NCBI RefSeq assembly: GCF_014636495.1
Contig: NZ_BMEM01000005.1
Location: 62,001 to 126,000 of the forward strand
Reading direction: 5' to 3'
Length of the DNA stretch: 64,000 nt
DNA from: Ornithinimicrobium tianjinense
GTDB taxonomy: Bacteria > Actinomycetota > Actinomycetes > Actinomycetales > Dermatophilaceae
Each line of letters begins with the position of its first letter. Position 1 is the stretch's first letter. A program made the position numbers and the translations under genes. This document shows positions 43,867-52,229 of the stretch, piece after piece. The notes under the pieces were generated by a model that was not told the origin of the DNA, searched no databases, and saw only the letters and a program-made list of their open reading frames with translations.

Positions 43867-45132
43867 TCAGTCCACCCAGACCTGGTCGGGGGCGGGGTGG
43901 GACAGGAAGTGGGTCATCGCCTGGGTGTAGGCGTAGGCACCGGCCTGGCCGAAGACCACGACGTCGCCGGGCCGCAGGTCGGTCGGCAGGTCGCTGGTGC
44001 CGACGCGGTCGAGCGAGGTGCAGAGCGGTCCGGCCAGCGTGGTCGGCACGAGCTCGCCGCCCTCGGCGCGCGGCACGTCGTCGCCACCTTCGAGGGGCGG
44101 CCGGCCACCGGCACTCACGCCGGAGCCGCCGAGCACGCCGACCCCGGGCCGCAGCGCCAGCGTCGGGAAGGACTGACCCGTCATCAGCGGCCGGAGCAGG
44201 TGGTTGATGCCGCCCTCGAGCATGACGAACCGCTCCCCGCGCGAGACCTTGGTGCGCACCACCCGCGCGCAGTAGACCCCGGTCGGCGCCGACAGCCACC
44301 GTCCCGGCTCGAGCAGCAGCTCGCCGGCGAACCACGGGTTCTCGTCCAGCACCCGGCCCAGCCCGGCGCCGAGGGACCGGACGTCGAGGGAGGGCTGGGA
44401 CATCGCATACCGGACCCCGAGCCCACCGCCGAGGTCGACGAGGTCGAGGTCGCGGCCGAGGAGCTCCTGGACCTTCCGGGCGATGGCCATCGAGGTGCGG
44501 TGGTTGGCCAGCAGGCGGCCCGCGTCGAGCTCGTTGCTCGCGGCGAAGACCTGGACGCCGCTGATCCGCACCCGCTCGTAGGCCGCCGCCTGGGCCAGGA
44601 AGTCCTCCAGCTCCTCCTCGTCCACGCCGAAGGCGCTCGGCCCGCCGCCACCGATGATGGACGCGGCCTCCGACACCCCCGAGGCCGGGTTGACGCGGAC
44701 GCTCACCCGCAGCGGCTCGGTGCCGGTGTGCAGCACGTGCAGGCGCGCAACGTCCTCGATGCCGTCCACCTGCACGCGGGCGCCGGCGAACAGCGCGGCC
44801 TGCAGGTCGCGCTCGGACTTCGCGGGGCCGGCGAAGACCATCCCGGAGCCGGTGCCGCCAGCCGCGAGCACGGCCGACACCTCACCGGCGCTGGCGCAGT
44901 CGAACCAGGCCCCCTCCGCCGCGAAGGTCTCCAGCAGCGGCAGCCCAGGGTTGGACTTCACCGCGTAGGCGAGACGGACGCGCCCCGGCAGCGCGGCGCG
45001 CAGCCGGCGGTAGCGCTCGCGCGCGGTCGACAGGTCGTAGGCGAAGAAGGGCGAGCGCCGCGCGCTCGTCAGCTCCTCCAGCCGCTCCTCGCCGAAGGCG
45101 AAGAGATCGGTCGTGGCAGCGGTCAAGATCAT
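43867..45132 (-). CDS. Fold-type III PLP decarboxylase, LysA-like
   Basis: A 421-residue alanine-racemase-fold decarboxylase. The PLP Lys lies in LAYAVKSNPGLPLLETF (about residue 59); DLGGGLGVRY and LLEPGRWLSAPTGVY bind phosphate and substrate; GPLCTSLDRVG supplies the second-subunit Cys. True diaminopimelate decarboxylases read CESGD at this last site; here CTSLD is closer to the GPTCDGLD form of ornithine-type enzymes, so the substrate may not be meso-DAP. It ends the dap operon and overlaps dapC by 4 nt, which still makes DAP or a related diacid likely. Confidence 0.8.
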   Translation of the reverse strand: MILTAATTDLFAFGEERLEELTSARRSPFFAYDLSTARERYRRLRAALPGRVRLAYAVKSNPGLPLLETFAAEGAWFDCASAGEVSAVLAAGGTGSGMVFAGPAKSERDLQAALFAGARVQVDGIEDVARLHVLHTGTEPLRVSVRVNPASGVSEAASIIGGGGPSAFGVDEEELEDFLAQAAAYERVRISGVQVFAASNELDAGRLLANHRTSMAIARKVQELLGRDLDLVDLGGGLGVRYAMSQPSLDVRSLGAGLGRVLDENPWFAGELLLEPGRWLSAPTGVYCARVVRTKVSRGERFVMLEGGINHLLRPLMTGQSFPTLALRPGVGVLGGSGVSAGGRPPLEGGDDVPRAEGGELVPTTLAGPLCTSLDRVGTSDLPTDLRPGDVVVFGQAGAYAYTQAMTHFLSHPAPDQVWVD

Positions 45133-46280
45133 GCCTTCCACCAGGGCGCCAGGCGCCGCAGTCCTTCCTCGAGCTCGTCGAGCGGCCCTCCCAGGCTCAC
45201 CCGCAGGTATCCGGCGCCGCGCGTCCCGAACGCGGTCCCCGGCACCGTCGTGACGAGGCTCTCGTCGCGCACGCGCAGCGCGAAGGCCTCGGTGTCCTCG
45301 GGTGCGACGTCCCCCGGCAGCGGCTGCCACAGGTAGAAGCCGGCCCGGTCCTTCGCGACGCCGGCCCCCACGAGCGACGGGGCCACGCGCTCCAGCGACT
45401 CCCAGCGGCGCCGCACGTGCCCGCGCGCCTGCGCCAGCACCTTCTCGCCGGCTGCCAGCAGGGCGACGGCTGCCGCCTGCGACGGCTGGGCCGGCGCGGT
45501 CGTCATGGCGTTGTGCACGATCCGCGCGCGGAGCAGCACGTCGGGCTGACCGACGGCCCACCCCACGCGGAGCCCGGGCGCGCCGAACGCCTTGCTCATC
45601 GAGCCGAGCACCACGCCCGCGGCGAGGCCGGCGGCCTGGTGCAGCCCGGCCGGTCGCTCGTCCAGCCACAGCTCGCGGTAGACCTCGTCGCTCACCAGCA
45701 GCGCGCCCGCCCGGGCGCAGGCCTCGGCGACCTGGGCGAGGGCGGCGGCGCTCGCTATCCCTCCGGTCGGGTTCGCGGGGTGGTTGACCACCACGACGGA
45801 GGTATGCCGTGCCCGCGCGAGCGCGTGCACGAGGGCGTCCGGGTCGAGGTCGCCGCCCGGCCCGAGCGGGTAGGGCACCGGCTCGGCGGCGCGCTGGTGG
45901 GCCAGGGCGGCGTAGGAGACGAAGCCGGGGTCAGGTACGAGGACCGAGGTGCCGGGCGCGGCATACACCTGGAAGAGCGCGAAGAGCGCCGCCTGGCTCC
46001 CCGAGGTGAGCATCACCTGGGGGGCAGCCGTCTCGACCCCGCTGGTGGCGGAGTGGAACGCGGCGACCGCGTCGACCAGCTCGGGGCGGCCGGCGTTGGG
46101 GCCGTAGGGCAGGCGCGCGTCGACCTCGCCGAGCGCGACGAGCGCGTCGCGGGCCGCCGCCGGCAGCGGCCAGCCGGGCTCGCCCAGCCCCAGGCTGATC
46201 GTGCCGGGCGGGGCGCCGAGGGCCATCCGGCGGATGGGGGACACCGGCAGGTCGGTGTCCCGGGGGTCTACCGGGCTCAC
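45129..46280 (-). CDS. dapC: Class I/II aminotransferase, succinyl-DAP aminotransferase-like
   Basis: A 383-residue fold-type I aminotransferase. Cofactor-site motifs are SGSQAALFALFQ, VVNHPANPTGG, VSDEVYREL and the Schiff-base Lys in GSMSKAFGAPGLRVGW (about residue 226); the Arg in GYLRVSL binds the substrate carboxylate. Placement between dapD and the decarboxylase gene supports N-succinyl-2-amino-6-oxopimelate transamination. GTG overlaps the dapD stop (GTGA). Confidence 0.82.
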   Translation of the reverse strand: MSPVDPRDTDLPVSPIRRMALGAPPGTISLGLGEPGWPLPAAARDALVALGEVDARLPYGPNAGRPELVDAVAAFHSATSGVETAAPQVMLTSGSQAALFALFQVYAAPGTSVLVPDPGFVSYAALAHQRAAEPVPYPLGPGGDLDPDALVHALARARHTSVVVVNHPANPTGGIASAAALAQVAEACARAGALLVSDEVYRELWLDERPAGLHQAAGLAAGVVLGSMSKAFGAPGLRVGWAVGQPDVLLRARIVHNAMTTAPAQPSQAAAVALLAAGEKVLAQARGHVRRRWESLERVAPSLVGAGVAKDRAGFYLWQPLPGDVAPEDTEAFALRVRDESLVTTVPGTAFGTRGAGYLRVSLGGPLDELEEGLRRLAPWWKA

Positions 46281-47107
46281 CGCAGGGCGCCCTCGAGCAC
46301 GGTCGCGGCGTCGGTGGAGGAGTCGCGGTACTTGACGATGACGGGGGCGTAGAGGCTGAGGCCGAGGACGTCGGCGTAGTCACCGCGCGCGGGCCGCGAG
46401 CCGGGAACGACGACCGCGCCCCCAGGGATCTCGCCGCGCCACTCGGTCTGGCGGACCAGGTCGTAGACCGTCGTGCCCGCCGTGAGGATGACACCCGGCG
46501 CGAGCACGGCGCGCTCGCGGACGACGACGCCCTCGTAGAGCCCGCACTGCGCGCCGATGAAGGCGCCGTCCTCGACGACGACCGGTCGGGCGCCGACGGG
46601 CTCCAGCACGCCGCCGAGCTGGACGGCGGTGGACAGGTGGACGTCGTTGCCGACCTGCGCGCAGGAGCCGACGAGCACGTGGCTGTCGACCATCGTGCCG
46701 GCGCCCACGTGGGCGCCGATGTTGACGTAGCTCGGCGGCATGACGACGACGCCCTGCGCGAGGTGCGCGCCGCGCCGGACGGACGACCCGCCCGGCACCA
46801 TGCGCACACCGTCGCCCAGCCCGAGCCGGCGAGCGGGCACGAGCGACTTGTCGACCGCGCCGCCGGGCCAGTCCATCTCGACGGTCTCGCTGTGCCGGAA
46901 GGCCGCGAGGATGCCCCGCTTGACCCAGGCGTGCGAGCGCCACTCGCCCTCGCCCGTCCGCGACGCGGCGCGCACGGTCCCCCGCTCCAGGGCGTCGAGC
47001 AGCGCCGCGACGCGCTCGAGCGTCTCGGCGGCGTCGGCCCCGTCGAGGTCGTGGGTGAAGAACTCCTCGAGCGTGCGGCGAGCGCCGGTGGTAGCCATGA
47101 CGCTCAC
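46277..47107 (-). CDS. dapD: Tetrahydrodipicolinate N-succinyltransferase, E. coli-type
   Basis: A 276-residue left-handed beta-helix acyltransferase. The N-terminal helical domain is followed by hexapeptide repeats (about residues 105-215) and the VVVMPPSYVNIGAHVGAGTM and CGLYEGVVVRERAVLAPGV segments of the proteobacterial-type DapD. The usual actinobacterial DapD (Rv1201c type) is longer and different, so this copy is unusual for the group. GTG 47107 overlaps the dapA stop (GTGA) like its neighbours; ATG 47098 is the alternative start. Confidence 0.85.
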   Translation of the reverse strand: MSVMATTGARRTLEEFFTHDLDGADAAETLERVAALLDALERGTVRAASRTGEGEWRSHAWVKRGILAAFRHSETVEMDWPGGAVDKSLVPARRLGLGDGVRMVPGGSSVRRGAHLAQGVVVMPPSYVNIGAHVGAGTMVDSHVLVGSCAQVGNDVHLSTAVQLGGVLEPVGARPVVVEDGAFIGAQCGLYEGVVVRERAVLAPGVILTAGTTVYDLVRQTEWRGEIPGGAVVVPGSRPARGDYADVLGLSLYAPVIVKYRDSSTDAATVLEGALR

Positions 47108-48105
47108 GATGCCACCCCGACGAGGCGCTCGGTGAGGCGAACGGTGCGACGGTGCGCCTGCAGCCCGGCGAGGGCGCGCTGGACGGCGGTCCAGGTGCCC
47201 GGCTCGGCGGGGGAGAGGGGCAGGCGGACAATGCCGGTGGACAGCCCGAGGCAGGCCATGGCGGCCTTGACCGGCACCGGGTTGGTCTCGACGAACATCG
47301 CCTCCACGAGCGGCGCGAGCAGCGCGGCCGTGGTGCGGGCGGTGCCTAGGTCGCCGTCCATCGCGCTGTGCACGAGCTCAGCGGTCTCGACCGGCGCGAC
47401 GTTGGCGACGACCGAGACGAGGCCGCGGCAGCCGACCGCGACGGCGGGGACGAGGATGTCGTCGTCGCCGGCGAGGACCACGCGACCCTCCGGCGCCTCC
47501 TGGCACAGACGGGTGATCTGGCGGATGTCGCCCGAGCTCTCCTTGAGGGCGACGACCTGCTCGACGCCCCAGATCGCCCGCATCGCCTCGGGGGTGAGGT
47601 TGAGGCCGGTGCGGCCGGGCACGTTGTAGGCGATGATCGGCATCCCGGGGGCGGCCTCCGCGACCGCTCGGTAGTGCGCGACCAGCCCGCTGACCTGCGG
47701 CTTGTTGTAGAACGGGGTCACGACGAGCAGCCCGTCCGCGCCCGTCGCGGCGGCCTGGGAGGCCAGCTCGCAGGTGCGCTCGGTGTCGTTGTGCCCCACG
47801 CCGACGACGACCGGGACGTCGCGCCCGAGCCGCTCGCCGGCCTCGCGGGCCAGCTCGACGGCCTGCCGCACGAGGGCGAGGCGCTCCACGTCGGAGACCG
47901 TGGCGGCCTCGCCGGTCGACCCGAGGACGACCAGCCAGTCGACGCCCCGACCGTCGGCGAGGACGTGCTCGACGAGCCGGCCGAAGGCGGCGTGGTCGAC
48001 CAGCGGCTTTCGCCCGCCACCCACGGCGTCGGTGCCGGAGGTGAACGGCGTCGCGAGGGCGACGCCGAGCCCGGTGAACGGGGTGGCGGTGAGGCTGCTG
48101 GTCAT
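47104..48105 (-). CDS. dapA: 4-hydroxy-tetrahydrodipicolinate synthase
   Basis: A 333-residue TIM-barrel aldolase. The Schiff-base Lys is in VVALKESSGD (about residue 182), the catalytic Tyr in IIAYNVPGRTGLNL (about 153), and LVVLGSTGEAATVS binds the substrate pyruvate carboxylate. It condenses pyruvate with aspartate semialdehyde. AGGAC precedes the ATG; the gap to dapB is 41 bp and contains a GTATGCCG word. Confidence 0.93.
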   Translation of the reverse strand: MTSSLTATPFTGLGVALATPFTSGTDAVGGGRKPLVDHAAFGRLVEHVLADGRGVDWLVVLGSTGEAATVSDVERLALVRQAVELAREAGERLGRDVPVVVGVGHNDTERTCELASQAAATGADGLLVVTPFYNKPQVSGLVAHYRAVAEAAPGMPIIAYNVPGRTGLNLTPEAMRAIWGVEQVVALKESSGDIRQITRLCQEAPEGRVVLAGDDDILVPAVAVGCRGLVSVVANVAPVETAELVHSAMDGDLGTARTTAALLAPLVEAMFVETNPVPVKAAMACLGLSTGIVRLPLSPAEPGTWTAVQRALAGLQAHRRTVRLTERLVGVAS

Positions 48106-48146
48106 GGTGGCCAGTCCTTTCTCGGATGGGTATGCCGCGTCGCGGG

Positions 48147-48896
48147 TCAGGCGGCGCTCCCCGCCGCGGGCGCGGCGGGGGTGGTCTGAGGGGTGGTGGG
48201 GCCGAGCAGCGAGCGCAGCTGCTCCTCGGCCAGGTCGTCGAGGGTGTGGACGCCGGCCGGGCGGCCGACCAGCCACTGGGCCGCGGCCAGGGCCCCGGTC
48301 GCGAAGAGCGAGCGGTCGTGCGCCGCGTGCCGCAGCGTGATCGTCTCCAGCGGCGAGGCCACGACGACCTCGTGCTCGCCGACCACGCCGCCCACCCGCA
48401 GGCTGGTGGTCTGGACGGCGTCCGTGCCCACGCCGGCGCCCTCTGCCAGCGCCTCGCGCAGCGTGATCGCGGTGCCGCTCGGGGCGTCCACCTTGTGGCG
48501 GTGGTGGGTGTCGGTGACGGCGAGGTCGACGTCGAGGGGAGCGGACGCGGCATACCCTCCGAGGACGCGGGCCAGCCGGCGGACCAGGGCGACGCCGAGG
48601 GAGAAGTTGGGGGCCACCAGCACCGGCACGGACACGTCGCCGCGCAGGAGGTCGGCGTCCCAGCCGGTCGTGCCGATGACGAGCGGGGTGCGGGTGCGCT
48701 CGGCCCAGCCGAGGTGGTCGGTCACGGCCGCCGCGGTGCTCACGTCGATCGCGACGTCGACGGCGGCCTCGGCGGACTCCGGCACGGCGCCGCGGCCGAC
48801 CGCCCAGGCGACGCTGACGGCGTCCTGGGAGGCGGCGGCGTCCCGGATCGCCGAGCCGAGGCGTCCGGTGCCGAGGAGTCCGATGGTGGTGGGCAC
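48147..48896 (-). CDS. dapB: 4-hydroxy-tetrahydrodipicolinate reductase
   Basis: A 249-residue DapB. The nucleotide-binding start is IGLLGTGRLGSAI; VIGTTGWD, VAPNFSLGVAL, the catalytic-loop DTHHRHKVDAPSGTAI (His-His and Lys) and VASPLETITLRHAAHDRS are all present. It reduces the DapA product. It is the first gene of the five-gene minus-strand operon. The GTG at 48896 lies 6 nt after a -10-like CATACT, so the message is probably leaderless. Confidence 0.92.
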   Translation of the reverse strand: MPTTIGLLGTGRLGSAIRDAAASQDAVSVAWAVGRGAVPESAEAAVDVAIDVSTAAAVTDHLGWAERTRTPLVIGTTGWDADLLRGDVSVPVLVAPNFSLGVALVRRLARVLGGYAASAPLDVDLAVTDTHHRHKVDAPSGTAITLREALAEGAGVGTDAVQTTSLRVGGVVGEHEVVVASPLETITLRHAAHDRSLFATGALAAAQWLVGRPAGVHTLDDLAEEQLRSLLGPTTPQTTPAAPAAGSAA

Positions 48897-48902
48897 CTGA
48901 CG

Positions 48903-48908
48903 AGTATG
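48903..48908 (-). promoter_or_regulatory. -10-like box of the dap operon
   Basis: CATACT on the minus strand, 6 nt before the dapB GTG; TTTTTG 17 bp further upstream is a weak -35. The box overlaps a GTATGACG copy of the window-wide motif. The 226-bp gap 48897-49122 shows nothing else recognisable. Confidence 0.4.
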
Positions 48909-49122
48909 ACGCCTCTCGAGCCCGGCAAAAAGTCGCGTTTGCGCAGGTCAGAGCACATTTTCGGTGGGTTCGGGGGCCCTGCGGAGATCGTCCGGCGGGT
49001 GGCCGCCGGCGCGGGACGATCGCGGTGTGGCGGCCGGAAAGTCGGAACGGGCAGGTGGGCGAGCGCGGGCCACCGAGCAAGCAGGCCGGGGGCAGGGCGG
49101 AGGCGCTCAGGAGCGCGACCGC

Positions 49123-49788
49123 TCAGGGGCGCACGAGCCCCGACCGGTAGGCCAGCGCGACGAGCTGGGCGCGCTCGCGGGACCCGGTCTTCATGAGCAT
49201 CCGGGAGATGTGGGTCTTGACGGTCGACTCGGAGACGAAGAGCCGGGCGGCGAGCTCGGCGTTGGACGGGGCGTCGGCGAGCAGGCGCAGCACCTCGATC
49301 TCGCGGCGCGAGAGCATCTCGAGGCTGGGTCGGCCGGTGGGGTCGAGGGGAGCGGTCTCGCGCAGGGTGGTGATGACCTTGCCCGCGACGCTCGGGTCGA
49401 TCCAGGAGCCGCCGCCGGCCACCAGCCGGACGACCTCTGCGAGGTGGGCGGGGGCCGACTGCTTGAGCATGAACCCGGAGGCTCCCGCCCGCAACGCGCC
49501 GTAGAGCGCCGCGTCGTGGTCGAACGTCGTCAGCACCAGCACGGCGGTCATCGCGTCGGCGTCGTCGCGGTCGGCCGTGATCCGGCGGGTCGCCTCGGCG
49601 CCGTCGGCCCCGGGCATCCGGTAGTCCATGACGACCACGTCGGGCTGTTCCCGGGCCGTCATCGCGATGGCCTGCACGCCGTCCTCCGCCAGGCCCACGA
49701 TCTCGAGGTCCGGCTCCGCGCTCAGCAGCATGGCGAGCCCCTCGCGGATCTCCTTCTGGTCGTCGGCGATGACGACGCGGATGGTCAC
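49123..49788 (-). CDS. LuxR/NarL-family response regulator
   Basis: A 221-residue regulator. Receiver domain with DD in VVIADDQKE, phospho-Asp in VVVMDYRMPGADG, T in LTTFD and K in LKQSAPA. The HTH reads EMLSRREIEVLRLLADA and ESTVKTHISRMLMKTGSRER. It receives phosphate from the kinase whose stop overlaps its GTG. Regulated genes are unknown; the inverted repeat in front of the kinase is a candidate autoregulatory site. Confidence 0.92.
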   Translation of the reverse strand: MTIRVVIADDQKEIREGLAMLLSAEPDLEIVGLAEDGVQAIAMTAREQPDVVVMDYRMPGADGAEATRRITADRDDADAMTAVLVLTTFDHDAALYGALRAGASGFMLKQSAPAHLAEVVRLVAGGGSWIDPSVAGKVITTLRETAPLDPTGRPSLEMLSRREIEVLRLLADAPSNAELAARLFVSESTVKTHISRMLMKTGSRERAQLVALAYRSGLVRP

Positions 49789-51161
49789 GCCACGCCGTCC
49801 TGCGGGGAGTCGACGGCGTGCAGGTGGGCGGGTCTCGCGGCGGAGCCCTCACCCGTGGTCGTGCTCTCGCCCGGGGCCTCCTCGGCCGGGCTCTCGTCGA
49901 CGGCCGGGCCCGCGTCCGGATCGCCCGTCAGCGGCAGCACCGCCGTGGTGACGAACTCCTCGCCCACCCATCCCGACCGGAAGACCCCGCCGACCAGCTC
50001 CACGCGCTCGTGCAGACCGACCAGCCCGGCCCCGCCACCGGCAGCGCCGGGGCGCAGGCCGTCGTGGCCGGCGCGGCTGCGGACGTTCAGCTGCAGCGCC
50101 GCCGGGGTCCAGCCGATGTAGACGTCGACGACCGCACCGCGACCCGCGTGCTTCATCGCGTTGGCCAGCGACTCCTGCACGACGCGGTAGCCGGCCAGGC
50201 GCACCGAGGGGTCGAGCTCGACGGGCTCCCCGGAGGTGTGCACCTGCACGATGAGGCCGCTCTGCCGGGTCACCTCGGCCAGCTCCTCGACGTCGCCGAG
50301 TCCCGGCAGAGGATCGGTGGCACCCGCCATGGCCGCGAGCGGGGAGTCGTCCTCGCGCAGGGCACCGAGGAGCCGCTGCAGCTCGCGCATGGACTGGGCA
50401 CCGACGTCCTCGATACGGCCCAGCGCGCCCTCGACCGTGCCGAGGCGCGGCTCGTCGGGCTGGCCCTGGGCGATGACGCGCGTGACGGCCCGGGCTCCCG
50501 CGGCCTGCATCATCATCGCACTCACCGAGTGGGCGAGGATGTCGTGCAGCTCGCGGGCGATGCGCTGGCGCTCCATGGTCGCGGCCTGCTCGCCGAGGGC
50601 GGCCAGCTCGTCACGCAGCTGCGCCTCGCGGTCGACCGCGCGGTGCTCGCGTCGTCCGAAGAGCCAGGTCGCCACGCAGGTCGCCCACATCGAGGCCTCG
50701 ACGACGACGAGGGCCAGCGTGGTCGGCAGGTCGTACCAGAACGGCCCCATCGACAGCACGCCGATGCCCAGGGCCAGCGCGACCAGCGACGAGCGCAGCC
50801 GGGCCACGCGCGCGACGGCAAACAGGGTCAGGAGGGTGCCCGCGATGGGCTGGGCCGACGGGCTGGAGAACGTCATCACCACTGAGGCGGTCACCATCGC
50901 CACGTGACTCGCGAGCGGCCAGCGGCGGCGCTGGAGGAGGATGAGCAGCCACGCGACGCCCATGACGAGGACGACCGTGCTCGTCGTGGTGTCCAGCCAG
51001 CCCCAGAGGGTGAAGTGATGGCCGTCGTGGCGGTCCTCCAGCGAGGGGATGGCCCACCACAGGTCAAGGACGGTCGCCACCACCGCAGGCGCCACGAAGA
51101 GCACGTCCGCCGCACGTGGGCGGCGCAGGTGCGTCCTGGACGGTCGGTCCTGCCCGGGCAT
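49785..51161 (-). CDS. Sensor histidine kinase, NarL/DesK type
   Basis: A 458-residue HisKA_3 kinase. Five to six membrane helices cover residues about 20-185; the phospho-His motif IARELHDILAHSVSAMMMQ is near 205-223. HATPase motifs: LANAMKHAG (N box), RSRAGHDGLRPGAAGGG (degenerate G1) and GLVGLHERVELVGG. The C-terminal 50 residues are a disordered acidic tail. ATG 51161 has a strong Shine-Dalgarno, GGAGAGGAGAG; an in-frame upstream start at 51200 would cover it. Confidence 0.9.
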   Translation of the reverse strand: MPGQDRPSRTHLRRPRAADVLFVAPAVVATVLDLWWAIPSLEDRHDGHHFTLWGWLDTTTSTVVLVMGVAWLLILLQRRRWPLASHVAMVTASVVMTFSSPSAQPIAGTLLTLFAVARVARLRSSLVALALGIGVLSMGPFWYDLPTTLALVVVEASMWATCVATWLFGRREHRAVDREAQLRDELAALGEQAATMERQRIARELHDILAHSVSAMMMQAAGARAVTRVIAQGQPDEPRLGTVEGALGRIEDVGAQSMRELQRLLGALREDDSPLAAMAGATDPLPGLGDVEELAEVTRQSGLIVQVHTSGEPVELDPSVRLAGYRVVQESLANAMKHAGRGAVVDVYIGWTPAALQLNVRSRAGHDGLRPGAAGGGAGLVGLHERVELVGGVFRSGWVGEEFVTTAVLPLTGDPDAGPAVDESPAEEAPGESTTTGEGSAARPAHLHAVDSPQDGVA

Positions 51162-51475
51162 CCGGCTCTCCTCTCCTGCACGTCGAGCACCATGCTGCAC
51201 CAGGCAGCCAGGGAGTGTTGCGCTCGTCCCTGCCGCCCCCTGCCGCGACAGGGACGAGCGCGAGCAGCACGAGACGTGGACGGACTCCCTGTTGACCGCG
51301 CGCCTCGGCGCCCACCGGAGCGCCTGCTGCCCTCACATTCTTCCGTGGGCATGGTGGCGAGCCGTCATCCTGCGGAGTGATTTTCCGGGGGTATGCCGTC
51401 GCTCGCGCCGGTGTGGGACGCTGGGCGGACCCTCGGTCCGGTCGGTCGGGGGAGCGCCGCGAGGAGAGGACCGAC
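51162..51475. other. 314-bp divergent intergenic region
   Basis: No gene seen. It holds a perfect inverted repeat (listed separately), a GTATGCCG word at 51391-51398 and, at its right end, GAGGAGAGGA, the Shine-Dalgarno of the esterase gene. No clear promoter hexamers for either direction. Confidence 0.6.
51220..51261. promoter_or_regulatory. Perfect 13-bp inverted repeat upstream of kinase
   Basis: GCGCTCGTCCCTG and CAGGGACGAGCGC separated by 16 bp, 59 bp before the kinase start. Either an operator (for example for the paired LuxR-type regulator) or an mRNA-leader hairpin. Confidence 0.55.
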
Positions 51476-52219
51476 ATGGAGCGGGTGCAGGTCGAGCTGG
51501 ACACCTACGGGGTGGGACGCGGGACCGTGATCCGCTACGGGCACTGGGGACGGCCGGTGCTGGTGTTCCCCTCCGAGGCCGGCCGGGCCTGGGACTACGA
51601 GAACAACGGGATGGTCGACGCGCTCGCCCACCTCATCGAGGGTGGCCGGGCCAAGCTCTACTGCGTCGACTCCTTCGACCACCTGACCTGGTCCGACAAC
51701 ACGCTGCCCACCGAGGACCGCGCCCGCCGCCACGGCTCCTACGAGTCGTGGATCCTCGAGCAGGTGGTGGGGCTCATCGACGGCGACTCGCCGGGGCACC
51801 GAGGCATCGTGGCGACCGGCTGCTCGATGGGCGCCTACCACGCCGTCCACCTGGGCCTGAAGCGTCCGGACGTGGTCCGGGTCGCCATCGGCCTCTCCGG
51901 CAACTACGACCCCTCGTCCTGGCACGGCTGGGGGGAGCTGGGCGAGGCCACCTACTTCGCCAACCCCACGGCATACCTGCCCAACATGGAGGGTGAGCAC
52001 CTCCAGTGGGTGCGCGACAGCGCGAACATCGTGCTGGTCGCCGGCCAGGGCCCGTTCGAGGAGCACCCGACCCGGTCGCTCTCCGGGGCCTACCAGCTCG
52101 CGGGCCTGCTCGCGGACAAGCAGATCCCGCACGAGCTCGACGTGTGGGGGCACGACAGCGCCCACGACTGGCCGTGGTGGCGCAAGCAGATCGCCTACCA
52201 CCTGCCGCGCTTCTGCTGA
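51476..52219 (+). CDS. Alpha/beta-hydrolase-fold putative esterase
   Basis: A 247-residue esterase (esterase D/enterochelin-esterase-like). The nucleophile elbow is TGCSMGAYHAV near residue 117; an Asp and His in the final WGHDSAHDWPWW complete the expected triad region. There is no signal peptide, so it is cytosolic. Strong Shine-Dalgarno GAGGAGAGGA. A stand-alone ATP-grasp gene lies 1.3 kb downstream on the same strand; I recall similar esterase/ATP-grasp neighbours in other actinobacteria, but here an ArsR unit separates them. Confidence 0.82.
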   Translation: MERVQVELDTYGVGRGTVIRYGHWGRPVLVFPSEAGRAWDYENNGMVDALAHLIEGGRAKLYCVDSFDHLTWSDNTLPTEDRARRHGSYESWILEQVVGLIDGDSPGHRGIVATGCSMGAYHAVHLGLKRPDVVRVAIGLSGNYDPSSWHGWGELGEATYFANPTAYLPNMEGEHLQWVRDSANIVLVAGQGPFEEHPTRSLSGAYQLAGLLADKQIPHELDVWGHDSAHDWPWWRKQIAYHLPRFC

Positions 52220-52229
52220 GGTCGCGCCC

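Noticed and set aside
43867-48896. Tabtoxin-type biosynthetic cluster
   Set aside because: Only the lysine-pathway-like genes are present; no beta-lactam synthetase, methyltransferase or toxin-specific genes are nearby, so the resemblance is only in part.
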